Shown here piece after piece: positions 34,784 to 44,580 of a stretch of DNA of 64,000 nt (its first letter is position 1; each line of letters begins with the position of its first letter). The position numbers and the translations under genes are program-made. Location of the stretch: NCBI GenBank assembly GCA_023476565.1, contig JAMCVZ010000014.1, forward strand, positions 1 to 64,000. The letters run 5' to 3'. Source of the stretch: Nitrospirota bacterium (GTDB taxonomy: Bacteria > Nitrospirota > Thermodesulfovibrionia > Thermodesulfovibrionales > Dissulfurispiraceae). The notes under the pieces were generated by a model, which worked only from the letters and a program-made list of their open reading frames with translations, had not been told where the DNA came from and did no database searches.

Positions 34784-35992
34784 TCACTCCCCCTTCCTGA
34801 TGGCCGCGTACGGTTCCATTGTGCTTGCGGAGATTGCGGGGAGCAAGGATGAAAGGAGCCCGGTTATCATTGCGAATACCAGCGCACCCGCCGTCAGTTC
34901 AGCAAGCACAGTTGCGGACGGCACAAGGTAAGGGAGTTTAAGGCTGCTGAGGATAGGCCCCTTGAACGCGAGCAGGAGGACGGACCCGCCTGCCAATCCG
35001 GCTATGCCGCCTGCCGCGGAAATAATGACGGCCTCAGTAATGATAAGCCTGAAAATATACCCCCTCTTCGCGCCCATTGCCCTTAACAGGCCGAGTTCCC
35101 GCTGGCGCTCGTTCACCATCATCGAAAACGCAAAGCCCATCATGAGGAGGGCCAGTATCCATAGGACGGCGCTGACCGCAAGTATCCCTTTCAACAGGCC
35201 GCCCAATTGTTTCCTTACCGTATTGATGATTTCATCCGAGGCTATCGCTTTAATGCCCTCGATGTCGTGCTCCAGTCTTATGGCAACCCTGTCGGGAGTA
35301 TAGCCGTCCTGCACGCGAACAAGCACCGCCGATATTCTGCTCCTGTCCAGATCGATCGGCTGCATTGAATTCGCTTTTGAGTTTGCGGCCATGGTATAGG
35401 CCGCATCCATAGTCATAAAGGCCGACCGGTCGAAAAATTTCATTCCCGTCGGTTCCATGGTCCCTATCACCTTGAAAGGCGTTCCGAAAAACGGCACCGT
35501 GTCGCCGGTGATGAGAGGCACCTCCCTGCCCGTGATTATCTCATCGCCGGACAGCGGTTTTTTCAGGTTTTTCTCAAGCCACGGGGCAATCGTAAAATCG
35601 GTTGCCGGTTCGAATGCTATAAGAAAAACATCCACGCTGTAGCAGCAGGTAAAAGACGCAGGTTTGATGAAGAGCTGGGGGGACGCCTGCTTCACCCCCT
35701 CGACCCGCTTCACCTTTTCATAAACCGCCCTGTCCATATAAAAGCTTGTCGGCTCCCCGGCAAGCAATGCGGTACGGGCTTCGGAGACGTATTTCTCAGG
35801 GACGACCAGCACATCTGCGCCGAGCCTGTACGTGCCGATCTTCAAGGCATTCCGCATGCTGGATATGAAAAGGGTCGCGGAAAACAGTGTGCCGGTCACC
35901 ACGGTGACAGCCAGGAAAAGCAGCGCTGTTCTTATAATCTTCCTTCTGAGGTTTTTTACTGCGATCGAGAATGTGTTTAATCCTGTCTTCAT
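34784..35992 (-). CDS. FtsX/MacB-type ABC permease with periplasmic Cys-Cys pair (cluster B)
   Basis: 402 residues. An N-terminal helix (ALLFLAVTVVTGTLFSATLF), a periplasmic domain of about 230 residues and three C-terminal helices with RELGLLRAMGAKRGYIFRL. The periplasmic domain contains ASFTCCYSVDVFLIAFEPAT, where the Cys-Cys pair and the following TDFTIAPWL align with cluster A (CCDVPES, TDFVIKPWL). The 5' gene is a frameshifted beta-propeller cytochrome. Confidence 0.88.
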   Translation of the reverse strand: MKTGLNTFSIAVKNLRRKIIRTALLFLAVTVVTGTLFSATLFISSMRNALKIGTYRLGADVLVVPEKYVSEARTALLAGEPTSFYMDRAVYEKVKRVEGVKQASPQLFIKPASFTCCYSVDVFLIAFEPATDFTIAPWLEKNLKKPLSGDEIITGREVPLITGDTVPFFGTPFKVIGTMEPTGMKFFDRSAFMTMDAAYTMAANSKANSMQPIDLDRSRISAVLVRVQDGYTPDRVAIRLEHDIEGIKAIASDEIINTVRKQLGGLLKGILAVSAVLWILALLMMGFAFSMMVNERQRELGLLRAMGAKRGYIFRLIITEAVIISAAGGIAGLAGGSVLLLAFKGPILSSLKLPYLVPSATVLAELTAGALVFAMITGLLSSLLPAISASTMEPYAAIRKGE

Positions 35993-36024
35993 TGGGTCTT
36001 CAGAACGATATCGCTTTAGAAAGA

Positions 36025-36050
36025 GAGGGGGCAGATAAATCCGCCCCCTC
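36025..36050. other. GC-rich hairpin between cytochrome and permease genes (cluster B)
   Basis: GAGGGGGC (36025-36032) and GCCCCCTC (36043-36050) enclose ten bases. It occupies the same position as the 17-bp hairpin in cluster A, between the cytochrome stop and the permease start. No T-run follows on the minus strand. Confidence 0.65.
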
Positions 36051-36078
36051 CTGATCAGGGAAAATCATCAGTGCGCAC

Positions 36079-37195
36079 CTATTTGCCGGGATGCCAGTCT
36101 ATCTCGATGCCGCACAGCAGCGGCGAGCCCTTGTCGACTTTGACCTGTACTCCCGCAGCCTTATGGCATTCGGCACATGCAGATACCTTTCTCACGATAG
36201 AGTAGTTTTTCATATCCATGATGTTTAACGCGCTGTCATCACCGTACGTCCTCGAGGAAAGGAACGCATACTTGCCGTCGGCGGTGAATGCGAAGTCATG
36301 CGGCCTTACGTTATCGGGCAGGATGATGCGCTTTGTGATCTCGTCCTTGTTCGTATCGATAACGATGACCTGGCTCTTGTGCGTGCCCGGTTTCAGTCCC
36401 GGATCAAACTCGTTCGGAGCGCTCACCCAGAGTTCCTTTCCATCCGGGGTCATTCTTGCCTGATGGATGAAGGTCATTTCCGGGCTTGTTATCTCTTTTA
36501 TTTTCTTCTTGGTCTTCCAGTCATAAACGTAGACTGTTCCCGTCGGCATATCTGTGATGTAAGCCTTTTTATTGTTTTTGGTCCACTGGATGCCGCACAC
36601 GGCCTTGCCTATGGGCATCTTGTCGACCGTCTTTAATTTTTTCGGGTTCCATACATATACGTTACCGTTGGCCATGTCCTCAAAATATATATTGCCGTCC
36701 GGTCCTACGATAGTGCCGCAGAATTTGTCACCCACCTTGAAGGGACCTTCCTTTTTCCCGGTGGCGAGGTCGTATTTATAGACATTTCCGGCCAATGGCC
36801 AATGTGCCGACAATCATGACCTTCCTGCCTTTCTCGTTGATAAGGGCCTGGCCGTGGGTGCCGCCTGCCTTCTTTACCTCTTCGAAGTTCATTCCGGCGA
36901 TCTTGCCTTCCATTTCAGAGCCTGCCTCAGCAAAGACGATCCTGTCCTTTTCAATGTCCGTCGGCGGCTTCATTGTCCTCATGTCGATTATTGCCACGTG
37001 ACCGCCGTGTCCGGCAATGTAGGCAATAGCATTAAAAGCAGGCTCTTTTGCGGGTGTTACTTCCTTTGCTTCAATGACCTTCTCTTTTCCTGCAGCGCCG
37101 GCAGCGGGTATTCCATGATCAGGAGCACCGCTGAACACCAGATAGCCCGCAGCGGCAAGCGCCGTCACCAATACAACCATAAACTTTTTCACCAT
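36079..37195 (-). pseudogene. Beta-propeller protein with C-terminal haem-c site, frameshifted (cluster B)
   Basis: Two overlapping frames (start 37195 to about 36790, and about 36800 to 36079) encode one protein of about 369 residues. The N-terminal part has a signal segment (FMVVLVTALAAAGYLVFSG) and FNAIAYIAGHGGHVAIIDM. The C-terminal part has propeller blades (TPDGKELWVS, TADGKYAFLS), the haem-c site CAECH and SPLLCGIEIDWHPGK. Removing one copy of the 7-bp duplication at 36790-36803 restores VGTLAGNVYKYDLATG. All landmarks match the cluster A protein. It is broken as read, unless the duplication is an assembly error or a reversible switch. Start at 37195 follows GGAGG. Confidence 0.8.
36790..36803. 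repeat. 7-bp tandem duplication that shifts the reading frame
   Basis: GGCCAAT occurs twice in tandem (36790-36796 and 36797-36803). Seven is not a multiple of three, so the reading frame of the cluster B cytochrome is broken at this place. One copy gives an uninterrupted frame. Confidence 0.9.
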
Positions 37196-37354
37196 TCTTT
37201 TCCTCCCCGTTTTTCTGTTTTTGCTTTTCATTTTTCATACTGGATCGCTAAAGCTGCTTACATACTGCAATTGCAACCGAACGACTGATTTCCCCTGTCT
37301 CCTCACCCCCCTTTAGTTTCAATATACAGTTATAATGATATTCCTAAATATTGC

Positions 37355-37406
37355 TGTCAACATAAAATTATAAGTTTAAGTTGCCCCTGTTTCAACCTGA
37401 AACAGG
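37355..37406 (-). promoter_or_regulatory. Promoter and operator-like palindrome upstream of cluster B
   Basis: On the minus strand TTGACA (37355-37360) is a candidate -35 box for the cluster B transcript, with AT-rich CATTAT/TATAAC 17-20 bases on. About 25 bases upstream of it lies CCTGTTTCA-ACC-TGAAACAGG (37386-37406), a perfect 9-bp inverted repeat typical of a dimeric regulator site. No regulator gene is adjacent. Confidence 0.45.
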
Positions 37407-37421
37407 CCGGTTTAAACTACT

Positions 37422-37874
37422 TCAGCAGATGATGAAATTATCAAAGGAAGTCTTATGTGGAGCAAGGACGGTTTTCAAGGCAAAATGGGGATCAGCATAC
37501 TCGTCTTTCTTTTTTATCAGCAGCCATTCCTTATCCTTCCCCCTCATTTTTGTCAGCACAAAGATTCCTTTCAGCGTAATGCCGTGCAGGAGAAACTCGA
37601 TCTTTCCCGACTCAAGGCCTCCGCCGAGCAGTTTATATGTCCCCCGGTCCCAGATGCGGACAGCGCCCGCACCATACTGCCCTTCGGGGATGATCCCCTC
37701 AAACGAGCCGTAATCGAGGTGGTGATCTTCGACCATAACGGCGAGTCTTTTGTCGGCAGGATTCATGGATGGCCCCTTGGGAACAGCCCAAGACTTGAGG
37801 ACACCTTCCAGCTCAAGCCTGAAATCAAAATGGAGGCGCCTGGCATGATGCTCATGTACAACAAATCCCGGCAT
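37422..37874 (-). CDS. Stand-alone LigD-type 3'-phosphoesterase
   Basis: 150 residues. FVVHEHHARRLHFDFRLELE, KSWAVPKGPSMNPADKR, VEDHHLDYGSFEGIIPEGQY are the catalytic segments of the LigD phosphoesterase (PE) domain, which trims 3'-phosphates and ribonucleotides at DNA ends. Metal ligands (His, Asp) are kept. The ligase and polymerase domains are absent and no Ku gene is in the window, so it works alone or is a remnant. Start placed at the ATG 37874 before FVVHEHH; a longer frame exists. Confidence 0.85.
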   Translation of the reverse strand: MPGFVVHEHHARRLHFDFRLELEGVLKSWAVPKGPSMNPADKRLAVMVEDHHLDYGSFEGIIPEGQYGAGAVRIWDRGTYKLLGGGLESGKIEFLLHGITLKGIFVLTKMRGKDKEWLLIKKKDEYADPHFALKTVLAPHKTSFDNFIIC

Positions 37875-38052
37875 AAAACCAGCATACTGCAATTTCACGC
37901 GGAAAGCAATCACGCACAGCATTAAGATATCCGGCAGCCGGTTATGACCGCATCGTGGTGGAGCTCCGGGACCCTTCCAACCTCTGCATTAGATTTTTAT
38001 TATTTATTTTCAATGCATTTTAAATCTTTCTGTTTCAAAGTTTAGAAAGTTA

Positions 38053-38082
38053 TTGACAATGTTTCATATAATCGTATATAAA
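38053..38082 (+). promoter_or_regulatory. Promoter of the arsR-tolC-RND operon
   Basis: TTGACA (38053-38058) with TATATA (38075-38080, spacer 16) or TATAAA (38077-38082, spacer 18). The predicted transcription start falls about at the arsR start, so the message could be leaderless. AT-rich sequence around the -10 box is a plausible site for ArsR itself. Confidence 0.55.
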
Positions 38083-38083
38083 T

Positions 38084-38518
38084 ATGTTTATGAAAGTATT
38101 TCTGGAAACCATCAAGGTGCTCTCCGATGAGTCGAGGCTCAGGATATTGATGCTCCTTACGAAGAAGGAGCTCTGTGTCTGCCAGATCATGGGGGTGCTG
38201 AATATGTCCCAGCCCCTTGTATCAAGGAACCTCTCCCTGCTTTCAAGGGCGGGCTTTCTCAAGGACAGGCGGGAGGGAAAGCTTATGTTCTATGCGATAA
38301 GAAAAAATCTCCCGAAAAAGCACCTGATGCTTTTGTCCCTATTAAATGAGCTCTTGAAAAATGATAAGATTTTCTTAAAGGATCTTGCATCATTGAGGGA
38401 CTGCGAGGACTTTCAAAAGCAGACCGGCACGTGCGATATGGAAACGCTCAAGGCGTTTATAAATCGCAAAAAGGGGAGGAACCGGTACAAACATTCGGGA
38501 GACAGGAGGCTGATATGA
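38084..38518 (+). CDS. ArsR-family metal-responsive repressor
   Basis: 144 residues. Winged helix with ETIKVLSDESRLRILMLLTK, then ELCVCQIMGVLNMSQPLVSR. The ELCVC motif is the arsenic/antimony-sensing site of classical ArsR proteins. It probably represses the downstream efflux genes, with which it overlaps (ATGA). Start at 38084 or at the second ATG 38090; no ribosome site is present, and promoter position suggests a leaderless message. Confidence 0.88.
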   Translation: MFMKVFLETIKVLSDESRLRILMLLTKKELCVCQIMGVLNMSQPLVSRNLSLLSRAGFLKDRREGKLMFYAIRKNLPKKHLMLLSLLNELLKNDKIFLKDLASLRDCEDFQKQTGTCDMETLKAFINRKKGRNRYKHSGDRRLI

Positions 38519-39888
38519 TCAGGCACATAAAGGGAAGCCTACGGGCGTATTCATTTTTTATCCTCTCTGCCGGCTTGCTGCTTGTGCTGCCCGTTACCGG
38601 AGCAGGACGCGTGCATGCCGCCGAAAAACAGCTCCATCTTACCGAAGCGGTAAGGCTCGCCCTTGAAAACAATTATGAGGTAAAAGCATCCGGATACTCT
38701 CTTGAGGCGGGAAAAGAGGATATAGGAATAGCGCGGAGCTTCCTGCTGCCCAGGATCACCTTTGAGGAAAGGTTCATGAGAACGGATAACCCGACGTATG
38801 CGTTTATGGCAAAGCTCAATCAGGAGCGGTTCACCTCATCGGACTTCGCGATAAATTCACTCAATAACCCGAACCCCGTAAATGATTTCCGGACATCCCT
38901 CTCGTTCGAGCAGCCCATATTCGCACGGAAAGCGAATATAGGGTTGAAAATGGCTAAAACGGAATACTCGGCGCAGAACGAGAATTACGTGAGGAAAAAA
39001 GAAGAGATCGCCGTAAAAGTGGTGAGGGCCTATCTCGCGGTGCTCACGGCAAAAGAGTTTGCAGGCATCGCTGAAAAAGCGCTTGAGGACAGCAGGGAGC
39101 ACCTGCGCATAGCCGATTTGAGATATAAATCAGGGTTGGGCCTTTATTCCGATACGCTGAGGGCATCCACTTCCGTTACCGAGGCGGAGCAGAAGCGTGT
39201 AAGCGCACGGAAAAACCTCAGCATTGCCAAGAGGGCGCTGGCCCTTCTGCTCGGCGAGACTGAATCCGTCGACGCCGCAGACGGGCGCCTCGAAATCCCG
39301 GTGCTGGGAATAGATTATTACAACAACGAGGCCCTGTCGAGAAGGGACATCAAATCCCTCGAAACAAGACATGAGAACGCGCAAAACAGCATAAAGCTCG
39401 CGGAAGCAGGATATCTGCCCACCGTCGGCATAGGGGGCTCCTACCAATTGAATGACCACAGGAGGCCGGGCTCGGAGGGAGACAGTTGGCAGCTCACGGC
39501 CTTTCTCAGATGGGAGCTCTTCGATGGAACCAAACGGGAGCACGAAAGGGCAAAGGCAAAGCTTAAGGCAGCCGAGGCCGGAGAGGGGCTGAAAGGCTTG
39601 AAAAATGCGGTATCCTTCAAGGTTTACGAGGCATACCTGAGTGCGGATGAGGCAAAGAAAAACGCGGAGCTTTCGGCCTCGGCGCTGAAGACCGCCGAGG
39701 AAGGCAGGAGGCTGGTAAAAGTGCGGTACGAAAATTCCCTGTCCCCCCTTATCGATCTCATAGACGCACAGGTAAGCCTGGACCATGCGCGGGCAACCCT
39801 GGCAGCGCGGGAAAATGAATACAGGAGCGCTATAGCCGATCTCAGTTATGAAAGCGGGACAATTTTAAAAGATCTGAAAATCGAATGA
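38515..39888 (+). CDS. TolC-family outer membrane efflux protein
   Basis: 457 residues with a signal peptide (SFFILSAGLLLVLPVTGAG) and the long helical repeats of the TolC/OMF family (LTEAVRLALENNYEVKASGY near the start and the paired internal repeat). It forms the outer-membrane duct of a tripartite pump. ATG chosen at 38515, after AGGAGG, overlapping the arsR stop; this fits translational coupling. It is followed by adaptor and pump genes. Confidence 0.9.
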   Translation: MIRHIKGSLRAYSFFILSAGLLLVLPVTGAGRVHAAEKQLHLTEAVRLALENNYEVKASGYSLEAGKEDIGIARSFLLPRITFEERFMRTDNPTYAFMAKLNQERFTSSDFAINSLNNPNPVNDFRTSLSFEQPIFARKANIGLKMAKTEYSAQNENYVRKKEEIAVKVVRAYLAVLTAKEFAGIAEKALEDSREHLRIADLRYKSGLGLYSDTLRASTSVTEAEQKRVSARKNLSIAKRALALLLGETESVDAADGRLEIPVLGIDYYNNEALSRRDIKSLETRHENAQNSIKLAEAGYLPTVGIGGSYQLNDHRRPGSEGDSWQLTAFLRWELFDGTKREHERAKAKLKAAEAGEGLKGLKNAVSFKVYEAYLSADEAKKNAELSASALKTAEEGRRLVKVRYENSLSPLIDLIDAQVSLDHARATLAARENEYRSAIADLSYESGTILKDLKIE

Positions 39889-39957
39889 AGGCAATCTTAA
39901 CCACAGGGGGCCGGAGAAATTTTATAAAAACGGTAAAGATGAAATTGCGGAGGGAGT

Positions 39958-41085
39958 ATGAAAAAAGGTCGGCAGTCAGAAATTATAAGAGGTGATTTGA
40001 AGAGGCTTGTTCTTTTTATCTTCCTCTTGCTGCCGGCTGCCGGCTGCTTGCTGCTGACTTCCGGCTGCAAGGACAAGGTGAAGCCGGGCGTTACGGATGT
40101 GAAGAGGCCGGCGGTCAGCGGTGTGGCGATCACAGAAATCCATCCGTCGCAGGTCGATGAATACTATGAGACCTCGGGGACTGTAAAAGCAAAAACTATC
40201 AGCGCCGTTGCCAGCAGAGTGATGGGCACGGTGACATCATTAAAAGTAAAAGAAGGCGACCGGGTCCGCGCAGGCCAGGTGCTCATGACCATAGACGACC
40301 GCGATGTTGCGCAGAGGGTGAAAGCATCTGAAAAAGCGCTTGAAGCGGCAAAGCAAAACAGGTCTCTGTCCGATGTAACCTATCAAAGATACAAGAAGCT
40401 CTCTGATGAAAAGGTCATCTCGCAGCAGGAGATGGACCAGATAGAGACCCGGAAAAAAGTTGCCGATATCGAATACGAACGGGCAAAAGCTATGCTCGCG
40501 GAGGCACAGGTCAACCACGGCTTCACAAGGATAACGGCGCCCGCTTCCGGAGTGGTGACCGCCAGGAAGATCGACCCCGGCAGCATGGCTGTACCGGGCG
40601 CGCCGGTCCTCGTGATCGAAGATACTTCGTCCTTTACGCTCGAAACAAACCTTGACGAAAGCCTTTCGGGCAAGCTCAGGGCCGGCATGCCTGTCGAGGT
40701 CGTGATCGATTCAATCGGGCAGCAGGCGAACGGCAGGATATCCGAGATCGTCCCATCCATTGATCCCCTGTCGAGGACCTTTCTCGCAAAGATAGACGTG
40801 AAGGGGCCCATGCTCAGGACAGGCCTTTACGCAAAGGTGAGGATACCTATCGGCAAAAAAGAGGTGATCGTGGCGCCTGAAAAGGCGCTTGTCGAGAAGG
40901 GGCAGCTTACAGGAGTTTATGCTGTCGACAGCAAAGGGATAATCACCTACAGGCTCATAAGGGCAGGAAAGCATTACGGCAGCGATGTCGAGGTCCTGTC
41001 GGGTGTAGGCCCGAACGACAGGATCATCGTTGACGGCGTTTCCAGGGCGGTTGACGGCGGGATCGTCAATGAGGTGAGGAAATAA
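39958..41085 (+). CDS. RND efflux periplasmic adaptor (membrane-fusion) lipoprotein
   Basis: 375 residues. Lipobox LTSGC near residue 36. Lipoyl/barrel-sandwich hybrid domain [20 protein letters not shown], a coiled-coil hairpin ([20 protein letters not shown] and following), then beta-barrel and membrane-proximal domains. It connects the inner-membrane pump to TolC. The signal region is unusually Leu- and Gly/Ser-rich and its DNA contains repeat-like words (CGGCAGTCAG). GGAGGGAG ribosome site. Confidence 0.92.
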   Translation: MKKGRQSEIIRGDLKRLVLFIFLLLPAAGCLLLTSGCKDKVKPGVTDVKRPAVSGVAITEIHPSQVDEYYETSGTVKAKTISAVASRVMGTVTSLKVKEGDRVRAGQVLMTIDDRDVAQRVKASEKALEAAKQNRSLSDVTYQRYKKLSDEKVISQQEMDQIETRKKVADIEYERAKAMLAEAQVNHGFTRITAPASGVVTARKIDPGSMAVPGAPVLVIEDTSSFTLETNLDESLSGKLRAGMPVEVVIDSIGQQANGRISEIVPSIDPLSRTFLAKIDVKGPMLRTGLYAKVRIPIGKKEVIVAPEKALVEKGQLTGVYAVDSKGIITYRLIRAGKHYGSDVEVLSGVGPNDRIIVDGVSRAVDGGIVNEVRK

Positions 41086-44000
41086 TGAATGTATTGGGGC
41101 CGGCAGGCAGGATAGCGAAGACCTTCATCAAATCAAAGCTTACGCCTTTGATTGTCATCGCATCGCTCCTTCTGGGCGTATTTGCGGTCATCGTCACCCC
41201 GAGGGAGGAAGAGCCGCAGATCGCCGTCCCCATGATCGATGTCCTGGTAAACTATCCCGGGGCATCAGCAAAGGAAGTGGAAGAGCGCGTAACAAAGCCC
41301 ATGGAAAAGCTCCTCTGGGAGATAAAAGGAGTCGAATACATCTATTCCATGTCAAAGCCCGGGGCGAGCATTGCAATCGTGCGGTTCTATGTGGGACAGG
41401 ACATGGAGAACAGCCTTGTCAAGCTTTACAACAAGCTCATGTCCCACTACGATATCATTCCGCCGGGAGTCTCCCGGCCCCTTGTCAAACCAAGGTCCAT
41501 AGATGATGTCCCCATCCTGACCTTCACGCTCTGGAGCGGCCGGTACAGCGGGTATGAGCTGAGAAGGGTCGCCGCCGAAGTAGCGGATGAGTTAAAGAAA
41601 GACAGCGATATATCCGAATTCACCATAATCGGCGGACAGAAGAGACAGGTGAAGATAAGCCTCAATCCCTCCCGCCTCAGGGCATATAATATCTCTCCCC
41701 CGCAGATAGCAGGAATGCTGCAGAAGGCCAATTTCATACTGCCTTCCGGCGCTTTCCCTTCGGACAACAGGGAGCTCCTGGTCGAAACCGGCGGGTTCCT
41801 CAAAAACACACAGGAAGTAGGGAATGTGGTCGTCGGCGTTTTCAATGATAAGCCTGTTTACCTGAAAGATATTTCTAATATAGCGGACGGGCCGGAGGAG
41901 CCCTCGAATTACGTTTTTATGGGCTTCGGCCCGGCCTCAAGCCGTGGAGGGCCCCCCCTCTCCTCCACGGCCCCCCCCTCTTTATCAACGGGCTCCGGCC
42001 AATACGAGGCCGTGACCATCGCCATCGCAAAGAAAAAAGGAACTAACGCGACCCATATCGCTGAAAGGACGCTGAAAAAGATAGAAGCGATCAAAGGGAA
42101 CATCATCCCGTCAGGCGTGGAGATCACAACCACGAGGAATTACGGAGATACCGCAAAAGAGAAGTCCGATGAGCTCCTCGAACATATGCTTATAGCAGCG
42201 ATTTCCGTGACCATACTGATCGCCCTTGCACTCGGCTGGAGGGAATCCATTGTGGTCGGCGTGGCGGTTCCGGTAACCCTTGCGCTCACCATACTCGTAA
42301 ATTACGCGTACGGCTATACGCTGAACAGGGTCACGCTCTTCGCCCTGATCTTTTCGATCGGCATCCTGGTCGACGACGCCATAGTGGTTGTTGAAAATAT
42401 TCATCGTCATTTCAGAATGGGCACGGTCGACCCCGAAACAGCGGTGCTCGCAGTGGATGAGGTCGGCAACCCGACCATACTGGCCACCTTCACCGTAATA
42501 GCAGCCCTCCTGCCCATGGCATTTGTCTCTGGACTGATGGGGCCGTACATGCGCCCGATACCTGTCGGCGCATCGGCTGCCATGCTGTTGTCTCTGCTTA
42601 TAGCCTTTATCATCAGCCCGTGGCTGAGTTACATAGTGCTGCGCGGGACAAAAAAAGACAGCGGGGCGCATATCGAGGAAAAAGAGAACAGGATGCTGAC
42701 GGCGCTCAACCACCTGTACGAGAAGAACCTCAGGGGCCTTCTCGAACATAAGAGGAAAAGACTTGTCGGGCTTCTCCTGGTGCTCCTGCTGATGGGTGGC
42801 GCAATCATGCTGGTGCCTCTGAAACTGGTCACGGTAAAAATGCTCCCCTTTGACAACAAGAGCGAACTGCAGGTCATCATCGATACGCCCGAAGGAACGG
42901 CCCTTGAGGAAACCGCGGCGCTCTCGCGGGAAATCGGCGAATACCTGAAGACCGTGCCGGAGGTCACCAATTATCAATTATACGTCGGAGCGGCGGCGCC
43001 GTTCAATTTCAACGGGCTGGTGCGGCATTATTTCATGAGGGCAAGCAGCAGCGGGGCGGATATCCAGGTCAATTTCGTCCCCAAGGGCGAGAGGAAGGCC
43101 CAGAGCCATGATATCGCAAAAAGGATCAGACCGGAGATCGACAGGATCGGCGAAAAATATCATGCGCGCATCAAAATTGTGGAAATCCCTCCGGGACCTC
43201 CGGTGCTGAGCACACTGGTAGCCGAGGTCTACGGACCTGATTTCAACAGGCAGATCGGGGTAGCGCGGGAGATCAAGGAAATATTTAAAAAGACCGGCGG
43301 GGTAGTCGATGTCGACTGGTATGTTGAGGACGACCAGAAAAAGATAACCTTTGATGTCGACAAAGAGAAGGCCGCGTATAACGGAATCAGCACCGAGGCT
43401 GTTTCGCAAACCCTCAGGATGGCCCTGGACGGCGCGGTTGCCGGGCTCGCCCATATTGAAAACGACAAAGAACCCGTCGAATTGTACCTGAGGACACCCC
43501 TTGCCGAAAGGGCGGGAATAGAACGCCTGAAGGAGATAGCCATTCCTTCGGGCAACGGGACCCCTGTCCCTCTTTCCGAGCTGGTCAAAGTAAAGGAGGG
43601 GATAGAGGACAAGACTATTTACCGGAAAAACCTCAAACGGGTGGTATACGTAACCGGAGATGTCGCCGGCACCGAAGAAAGCCCCGTATACGCCATACTT
43701 AAAATGAAAGAGATGATAAAAAATCTCAAGCTGCCCGAGGGCTACGAGTTGAAGCAGTATTCATCCGTCCAGCCGTGGATCGAGGACAAATACTCCATGA
43801 AGTGGGACGGCGAGTGGCACATCACCTATGAGGTCTTCAGGGACCTGGGTATAGCCTTCGCAGCGGTGCTGGTATTGATCTACATCATGGTGGTCGGCTG
43901 GTTTAAATCGTTTGTCGTTCCCATTGTCATCATGGCGCCGATCCCCCTCTCGCTGGTGGGAATCCTGCCGGGGCATGCCCTCATGGGCGCATTCTTCACC

Positions 44001-44321
44001 GCGACATCCATGATCGGGTTTATAGCCGGGGCAGGCATAGTCGTCAGGAATTCCATCATCCTGGTCGATTTCATCGAGCTCAAACTCTCCGAGGGTGTCC
44101 CGCTCAAAGAGGCGGTTGTGCAGGCGGGTATCATCAGGTTCAGGCCTATGCTCCTTACCGCAGCGGCCGTCGTCGTCGGTTCGTCGGTCATACTCTTCGA
44201 CCCCATATTCCAGGGCATGGCCATCTCACTGATGGCGGGCGAGGTGGCATCCACACTGCTTTCAAGGACCATGGTGCCGGTCCTTTACTATGTATATAAG
44301 AAACGGACAATAAAAGCATGA
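41085..44321 (+). CDS. RND efflux pump, inner-membrane permease
   Basis: 1078 residues, HAE/AcrB-like architecture: 12 helices in two halves and two large periplasmic loops. Signatures include [20 protein letters not shown] in TM4 with the two Asp of proton translocation, and [20 protein letters not shown] in the second half. It is coupled by a one-base overlap to the adaptor gene. Near residue 280-305 (41929-42003) there is a Gly/Ser/Pro-rich stretch encoded by a palindrome, which looks like an in-frame insertion. ArsR control suggests metal or metalloid stress, but the family exports many organic compounds; the substrate is undetermined. Confidence 0.92.
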   Translation: MNVLGPAGRIAKTFIKSKLTPLIVIASLLLGVFAVIVTPREEEPQIAVPMIDVLVNYPGASAKEVEERVTKPMEKLLWEIKGVEYIYSMSKPGASIAIVRFYVGQDMENSLVKLYNKLMSHYDIIPPGVSRPLVKPRSIDDVPILTFTLWSGRYSGYELRRVAAEVADELKKDSDISEFTIIGGQKRQVKISLNPSRLRAYNISPPQIAGMLQKANFILPSGAFPSDNRELLVETGGFLKNTQEVGNVVVGVFNDKPVYLKDISNIADGPEEPSNYVFMGFGPASSRGGPPLSSTAPPSLSTGSGQYEAVTIAIAKKKGTNATHIAERTLKKIEAIKGNIIPSGVEITTTRNYGDTAKEKSDELLEHMLIAAISVTILIALALGWRESIVVGVAVPVTLALTILVNYAYGYTLNRVTLFALIFSIGILVDDAIVVVENIHRHFRMGTVDPETAVLAVDEVGNPTILATFTVIAALLPMAFVSGLMGPYMRPIPVGASAAMLLSLLIAFIISPWLSYIVLRGTKKDSGAHIEEKENRMLTALNHLYEKNLRGLLEHKRKRLVGLLLVLLLMGGAIMLVPLKLVTVKMLPFDNKSELQVIIDTPEGTALEETAALSREIGEYLKTVPEVTNYQLYVGAAAPFNFNGLVRHYFMRASSSGADIQVNFVPKGERKAQSHDIAKRIRPEIDRIGEKYHARIKIVEIPPGPPVLSTLVAEVYGPDFNRQIGVAREIKEIFKKTGGVVDVDWYVEDDQKKITFDVDKEKAAYNGISTEAVSQTLRMALDGAVAGLAHIENDKEPVELYLRTPLAERAGIERLKEIAIPSGNGTPVPLSELVKVKEGIEDKTIYRKNLKRVVYVTGDVAGTEESPVYAILKMKEMIKNLKLPEGYELKQYSSVQPWIEDKYSMKWDGEWHITYEVFRDLGIAFAAVLVLIYIMVVGWFKSFVVPIVIMAPIPLSLVGILPGHALMGAFFTATSMIGFIAGAGIVVRNSIILVDFIELKLSEGVPLKEAVVQAGIIRFRPMLLTAAAVVVGSSVILFDPIFQGMAISLMAGEVASTLLSRTMVPVLYYVYKKRTIKA
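41942..41970. repeat. Palindrome within the RND gene
   Basis: CCGTGGAGG (41942-41950) and CCTCCACGG (41962-41970) frame a C-rich centre. The encoded stretch [20 protein letters not shown] is low-complexity and, in my judgement, lies where homologues have a short loop. It is likely an inserted short repeat that kept the frame. Confidence 0.55.
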
Positions 44322-44342
44322 AACTGAATTGAGGAGGTTCAC

Positions 44343-44573
44343 ATGTACATTGCACAAACAGACAAATGGTATCTCGAAAGAATAGTATGGCTCATAGCCG
44401 GAGTATTCACGTTGTCCAGCGTCATACTGGCATGGGTCCACAGCCCCTACTGGCTGATCCTGACCGTGTTCGTGGGTATAAACCTGATAATATTTGCGCT
44501 CACGGGGTTCTGCCTTATGGCAAACATCCTGTATAAACTGGGGGCAAAACCGAGACTTCAGAAAAACCAGTAA
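44343..44573 (+). CDS. DUF2892 (YgaP-like) membrane protein
   Basis: 76 residues with two helices (IVWLIAGVFTLSSVILAWVH and LTVFVGINLIIFALTGFCLM) of the DUF2892 type, as in the C-terminal membrane part of YgaP. Often linked to metal/sulfur genes; no rhodanese domain here. It has a GAGGAGG ribosome site 21 bases after the RND gene, so it is probably in that operon. The gene ends eight bases before the left repeat of a transposase element. Confidence 0.85.
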   Translation: MYIAQTDKWYLERIVWLIAGVFTLSSVILAWVHSPYWLILTVFVGINLIIFALTGFCLMANILYKLGAKPRLQKNQ

Positions 44574-44580
44574 GGGGAGT

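Noticed and set aside
42111-42977. A 288-codon minus-strand frame over the RND gene
   Set aside because: Antisense to a conserved pump gene, rich in His, Gln and Arg with no recognisable domain.
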